Positions 6,713 through 9,239 of a DNA stretch of 9,239 nt are shown piece by piece. The DNA is taken from assembly GCA_964521525.1 (NCBI GenBank), contig CAZFTD010000150.1, positions 1-9,239 of the forward strand, in the 5' to 3' direction. Numbering within the stretch: the first letter of the stretch is position 1; every line of letters begins with the position of its first letter. The position numbers were made by a program, and so were the translations under genes. Source of the stretch: CALEUX01 sp964521525. Lineage in GTDB: Bacteria > Bacteroidota > Bacteroidia > Bacteroidales > Marinilabiliaceae. A model generated the notes under the pieces. It saw nothing but the letters and a program-made list of their open reading frames with translations. It was not told where the DNA came from and made no database searches.

Positions 6713-6729
6713 TTTTAAGCCAGTTTTTT
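6703..6729 (+). terminator. First of two tandem terminator hairpins after the CotH-like gene
   Basis: AAAGAACTG (6703-6711) pairs with CAGTTTTTT (6721-6729) through nine base pairs including one G-U, with a 9-nt loop. The stop codon (6710-6712) sits on the 5' arm and the T-run forms part of the 3' arm. It is weaker than the hairpin that follows. Confidence 0.4.
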
Positions 6730-6735
6730 ATAATC

Positions 6736-6777
6736 AAAATCCCGGCCTCGGTTGAGAGTCGGGATTTTTTGTTTTTT
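6736..6777 (+). terminator. Main Rho-independent terminator after the CotH-like gene
   Basis: AAAATCCCG (6736-6744) pairs perfectly with CGGGATTTT (6760-6768). The stem continues with G-U and C-G pairs and, past one bulged A, CTC / GAG around a GGTT loop. T-runs follow at 6765-6770 and 6772-6777. It is 23 nt after the stop and should separate this gene from glnA. Confidence 0.9.
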
Positions 6778-6791
6778 GGCACTTTGGTGAG

Positions 6792-6805
6792 CATCAATAT
6801 TGATG
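6792..6805. promoter_or_regulatory. Perfect 14-bp palindrome upstream of glnA (operator candidate)
   Basis: CATCAATATTGATG is exactly self-complementary and sits 91 bp before the glnA start, just after the preceding terminator. The position suits a dimeric regulator site. About half a perfect 14-bp palindrome is expected by chance in a window this size, so length alone is not proof. Confidence 0.3.
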
Positions 6806-6833
6806 AAAGTCATTTAACAACAAAGCTTTAATC

Positions 6834-6890
6834 ATGGTTTTGCTTGAAATTTATATTCAACTTTATACAAGTTAATCAATTTAAAACCAT
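6834..6890. repeat. 8-bp inverted repeat in the glnA upstream region
   Basis: ATGGTTTT (6834-6841) and AAAACCAT (6883-6890) are perfect inverted copies. They enclose a smaller pair, TTGAA (6844-6848) / TTCAA (6856-6860). The right copy ends 6 bases before the glnA ATG. If transcribed, the hairpin would sit over the translation start; if not, it could be a protein-binding site. No consensus TAnnTTTG promoter was found in 6778-6896. Confidence 0.3.
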
Positions 6891-6896
6891 AGATAG

Positions 6897-8402
6897 ATGC
6901 AAGATTCATTTATTTCAATGAACCTCAATCCGTTGGTTCAGTACCTGAAAAAGCCAGCCAGTGAATTTACCCGAAACGATATTATCGACTTTTGCGAAGC
7001 GTATAAAATTGAGATGGTAAATTTCAGGTATGTTGCTGAAGATGGCCGATTGAAAACTTTGAATTTCACCATAACCTCCAAAGCTTATCTTGAAACCATA
7101 TTAACACACGGTGAGCGGGTCGATGGCAGCAGCCTTTTTTCATTCATTGAGTCGGGTAGCAGCGATTTGTATGTTGTACCGCGCTATCGAACTGCCTTTT
7201 TAAATCCATTTGAAGAAATACCCTCAATAGATATTCTATGTTCATTTTATAACAATGAGGGAAAACCATTGGAGAGTGACCCGGGGTTTATTTTACGGAA
7301 AGCGGATGAGTTATTTACCCGTGAAACGGGACTGAGTTTTTTTGCACTCGGCGAGTTGGAGTATTATGTTGTAGCTCCAAAAGAGGAGGCTTTTCCGGGT
7401 ATCGACCAAAAAGGTTATCATGCAAGTGAGCCATTTGCAAAGTTCGAGCATATTAGAAAGGAAGCCCTTTTATTAATAGCCAAGTCGGGTGGGAGCATTA
7501 AATATGGACACTCTGAAGTTGGATGTTTCAGCGATGGAGATACTTATTACGAGCAGCATGAGATTGAATTTTTGCCAACACCGGTTGAGCAGGCCGCAGA
7601 ACAAATGGTTTTGGCCAAATGGATACTTCGTATGCTTGGGTATAAATATGGCGTTAATATTAGTTTCGCCCCAAAAATTACCGTTGGCAAGGCTGGTAGC
7701 GGCATGCACTTTCATATTATGGTGGTTAAAAACGGAGAGAATGTAACTGCCAATAATGGGATAATAAGTGACACAGCACGTAAAATGATTGCTGGTATTC
7801 TCGATTCGGCTGATGCATTAACTGCTTTTGGGAATACCATTCCAACATCCTATCTCCGATTAGTTCCGCACCAGGAAGCGCCCACCAACATCTGTTGGGG
7901 CGACCGGAATCGTTCTGTGGTTATTCGGGTGCCATTGGGCTGGACTGGTGCTACGCAAATGATTTACGATGCCAATCCTAAAGAGCCGGTTACAATTGGG
8001 CAGTCACCATCGAAACAAACTTTCGAGTATCGTGTGTCAGATGGGTCGGCAGATATTTATTTAACCCTTTCGGGGCTTATTGTTACTGCCTTGGAAGGTA
8101 TTAATACACCCGATGCATTGGAGTCTGCGCAGAAATTATACGTCGATGGCAACATCTTTAAACCAGAGTATAAAGAAAAGTTGTTATCGCTCAAGAAATT
8201 GCCGCTTTCGTGTGTTGAGTCGGCCCAGGCTTTGGATAAGAAAAGGAGTGTTTTTGAACGCAATCATGTATTTCCTACGGGTTTAATTGATAATTTGATC
8301 CGAAAATTAACCGTTTATAACGATAAAGGGTTAAGCGAAAGACTTTATGGCGACAACGCCGAAATTAAAAAGTTAGTCGAGCAGTTTATTCATGTTGGAT
8401 AA
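6897..8402 (+). CDS. glnA: GSI-like glutamine synthetase, 501 aa
   Basis: Cytoplasmic ATP-dependent glutamine synthesis from glutamate and ammonia. The beta-grasp N-domain is read in VNFRYVAEDGRLKTLNF (41-57), and VDGSSLFSFIESGSSDLYVVP (75-95) matches the latch/DGSS segment of GSI. Catalytic-domain motifs run in order: GELEYYV (152-158, metal Glu153/Glu155), KYGHSEVG (202-209, Glu207), EQHEIEFLP (219-227, Glu222), GKAGSGMHFH (264-273, His271), SYLRLVPHQEAPTN (318-331, Arg321), DRNRSVVIRVP (336-346, Arg339/Arg344) and EYRVSDGSADIYL (377-389, Glu377/Arg379). Essentially every active-site position of GSI is present, so it should be active. The NLYDLP segment that carries the adenylylated Tyr in enterobacterial GlnA is absent, so regulation by adenylylation is unlikely. 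The start is ATG 6897; ATG 6918 (Met8) is an alternative, and neither has a Shine-Dalgarno sequence. It is a separate transcription unit after a strong terminator. It is unrelated in subfamily to the GSIII at the window start. Confidence 0.96.
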   Translation: MQDSFISMNLNPLVQYLKKPASEFTRNDIIDFCEAYKIEMVNFRYVAEDGRLKTLNFTITSKAYLETILTHGERVDGSSLFSFIESGSSDLYVVPRYRTAFLNPFEEIPSIDILCSFYNNEGKPLESDPGFILRKADELFTRETGLSFFALGELEYYVVAPKEEAFPGIDQKGYHASEPFAKFEHIRKEALLLIAKSGGSIKYGHSEVGCFSDGDTYYEQHEIEFLPTPVEQAAEQMVLAKWILRMLGYKYGVNISFAPKITVGKAGSGMHFHIMVVKNGENVTANNGIISDTARKMIAGILDSADALTAFGNTIPTSYLRLVPHQEAPTNICWGDRNRSVVIRVPLGWTGATQMIYDANPKEPVTIGQSPSKQTFEYRVSDGSADIYLTLSGLIVTALEGINTPDALESAQKLYVDGNIFKPEYKEKLLSLKKLPLSCVESAQALDKKRSVFERNHVFPTGLIDNLIRKLTVYNDKGLSERLYGDNAEIKKLVEQFIHVG

Positions 8403-8423
8403 ATATAGAAGGGTAAATAAACG

Positions 8424-8481
8424 TGCCATGTGAATGTTGTAAGGTAGCTTTTAATTTTCCCCTAAAATTATTCACCTGGCA
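8424..8481. terminator. Candidate stem-loop between convergent glnA and M28 peptidase
   Basis: TGCCATGTGAAT (8424-8435) pairs with ATTCACCTGGCA (8470-8481) with one mismatch in 12. The 34-nt loop region holds a second pair, TAATTTT / AAAATTA (8452-8458 / 8464-8470). The right arm lies in the last codons of the minus-strand peptidase gene. Neither strand has a proper T-run after the stem, so this is at best a weak bidirectional terminator or a 3'-end stabilising hairpin. Confidence 0.35.
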
Positions 8482-9238
8482 TTTGAATATTTGTTTCCAA
8501 TAAAATGGCATAGTTGAGTCTGGCAACTTCTGCACAGAAGTTAAAATTGCAATTGTCGGCTATGTCGTTGCTGGTATGATAATTGGGGTCGTCGGCATCT
8601 GAAATAAAAAAAAGAGCCCGGTATCCATTCGCTGAAAATGGCAGGCTGTCGCTGTAATCGCGATAAGTATTATCGGTGGTGGGGCGTAGAGTTGTGTAAG
8701 TTTGACAAAATCCATAAGCCGATCGCCTGATTTGTTCGGAATCGGGATAGTCGATAATATTAATAGTCCAGGTTCCGGGAGCAAATCCCGGCCAATTAGC
8801 TACCATATCGTTATTTAGCATCATGCTGATTTTTTCTTTGCGTTGGGTAGCTTTGTTTGAATAATCCCAGCTTCCTCTCAGGCCTTTTTCTTCAGCACCA
8901 AAGGCTATAAACTTAATGGAACACCGGGGTTTGAAATTTCTTTTTTTCATAACTCTTGCTACCTCCAATGTGGTAGCTACGCCACTTGCGTTATCATTTG
9001 CACCAGGAGCAAAAATTAAGGGGTCTGATTTTATATTTATGCAATCGTAATGCCCGCCAATAATATAAACACTGTCCTCATCTACAGTGCCAGGTAATGT
9101 GGCTATTACATTGTATTGCCACATTTCATTATTATTGTAAATTACTTTAAAGGAATCGAGGAGAGCGTTTGCATATCCAAACTCTATAAACCGGTTGCGA
9201 ATGGTTATTGCTACATTTCTTCTGTTATTGTCATAGGT
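8468..9238 (-). CDS. M28-family zinc aminopeptidase, 5'-truncated by window edge
   Basis: M28 peptidases are two-zinc exopeptidases that remove N-terminal residues. In Bacteroidota they are usually exported, but the N-terminus that would show a signal peptide lies beyond the window. The frame stays open to base 9238, starting TYDNNRRNVAITIRNRFIEF, so the ATG at 9124 (MWQYNVIATL) is internal. The 256 visible residues contain the full metal site, in fragment numbering: GGHYD (His63, Asp65), GANDNASG (bridging Asp82), FGAEEKGL (general base Glu116, ligand Glu117), LNNDMV (Asp144) and NYHTSND (His221). The protein ends at QMPGE soon after the catalytic domain, with no T9SS sorting domain, PDZ or PA extension on the C-terminal side. 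That suggests a periplasmic enzyme or lipoprotein. It converges on glnA with 65 bp between stops. Family assignment is firm, the substrate is unknown. Confidence 0.94.
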   Translation of the reverse strand, partial: TYDNNRRNVAITIRNRFIEFGYANALLDSFKVIYNNNEMWQYNVIATLPGTVDEDSVYIIGGHYDCINIKSDPLIFAPGANDNASGVATTLEVARVMKKRNFKPRCSIKFIAFGAEEKGLRGSWDYSNKATQRKEKISMMLNNDMVANWPGFAPGTWTINIIDYPDSEQIRRSAYGFCQTYTTLRPTTDNTYRDYSDSLPFSANGYRALFFISDADDPNYHTSNDIADNCNFNFCAEVARLNYAILLETNIQMPGE

Positions 9239-9239
9239 A

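Noticed and set aside
6776..6792. Sigma-54-like promoter before glnA: TTGGCAC followed by TGAGC
   Set aside because: The -24 half is perfect, but the GG-to-GC distance is 11 instead of the strict 10 and the -12 element is poor; it also abuts the preceding terminator.
9122..9124. ATG as the start of the M28 peptidase
   Set aside because: The frame continues open for 38 more codons to the window edge with peptidase-like sequence, so the gene is truncated rather than starting here.

Overview
The window suggests a chromosomal segment of a Bacteroidota bacterium, most likely of the Bacteroidales/Marinilabiliales kind. The reasons are an AT-rich background; a type III glutamine synthetase (GSIII); a second glutamine synthetase of the roughly 500-residue form typical of this phylum; a surface protein ending in a type IX secretion (T9SS) sorting domain; start codons without a Shine-Dalgarno sequence; and promoter candidates of the Bacteroidota TTG-N19-21-TAnnTTTG form. 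No tRNA, rRNA, CRISPR array, transposase or phage gene was seen.

Layout: (1) 2-1690 (+) is the C-terminal three quarters of GSIII (glnN), cut by the left edge and closed by a strong intrinsic terminator. (2) 1740-2621 (-) is a pirin-family cupin protein whose stop codon lies in that terminator's T-run, so the two genes converge. (3) 2622-2896 is a divergent AT-rich spacer with nested inverted repeats and weak promoter candidates for both flanking genes. (4) 2897-4312 (+) is a 12-helix APC-superfamily amino-acid permease. (5) 4313-4672 is a 360-base stretch without a conventional gene, but with the best promoter in the window, operator-like dyads, a 36-codon ORF and several GC-rich hairpins. 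(6) 4673-6712 (+) is a secreted CotH-kinase-like protein with a lamin-tail domain and a T9SS sorting tail, followed by two tandem terminator hairpins. (7) 6897-8402 (+) is a GSI-like glutamine synthetase (glnA). (8) 8468-9238 (-) is an M28-family zinc aminopeptidase, cut by the right edge and convergent with glnA.

Each gene seems to be its own transcription unit; there is no tight operon. The clearest functional theme is nitrogen assimilation: two unrelated glutamine synthetase types lie within about 5.2 kb of each other, with an amino-acid permease between them. The CotH-like and M28 proteins are envelope or secreted proteins.

The most interesting part is 4380-4672. A near-consensus promoter (TTG-N21-TAACTTTG) would make a leader of about 225 nt ahead of the CotH-like gene. 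That leader holds a small ORF whose stop codon falls inside one of two mutually exclusive hairpins, then a perfect 6-bp GC-rich hairpin, and its 5' end can pair with the segment just after that hairpin. It could be a cis-regulatory leader, an independent small RNA or an interspersed repeat; the sequence alone cannot decide.
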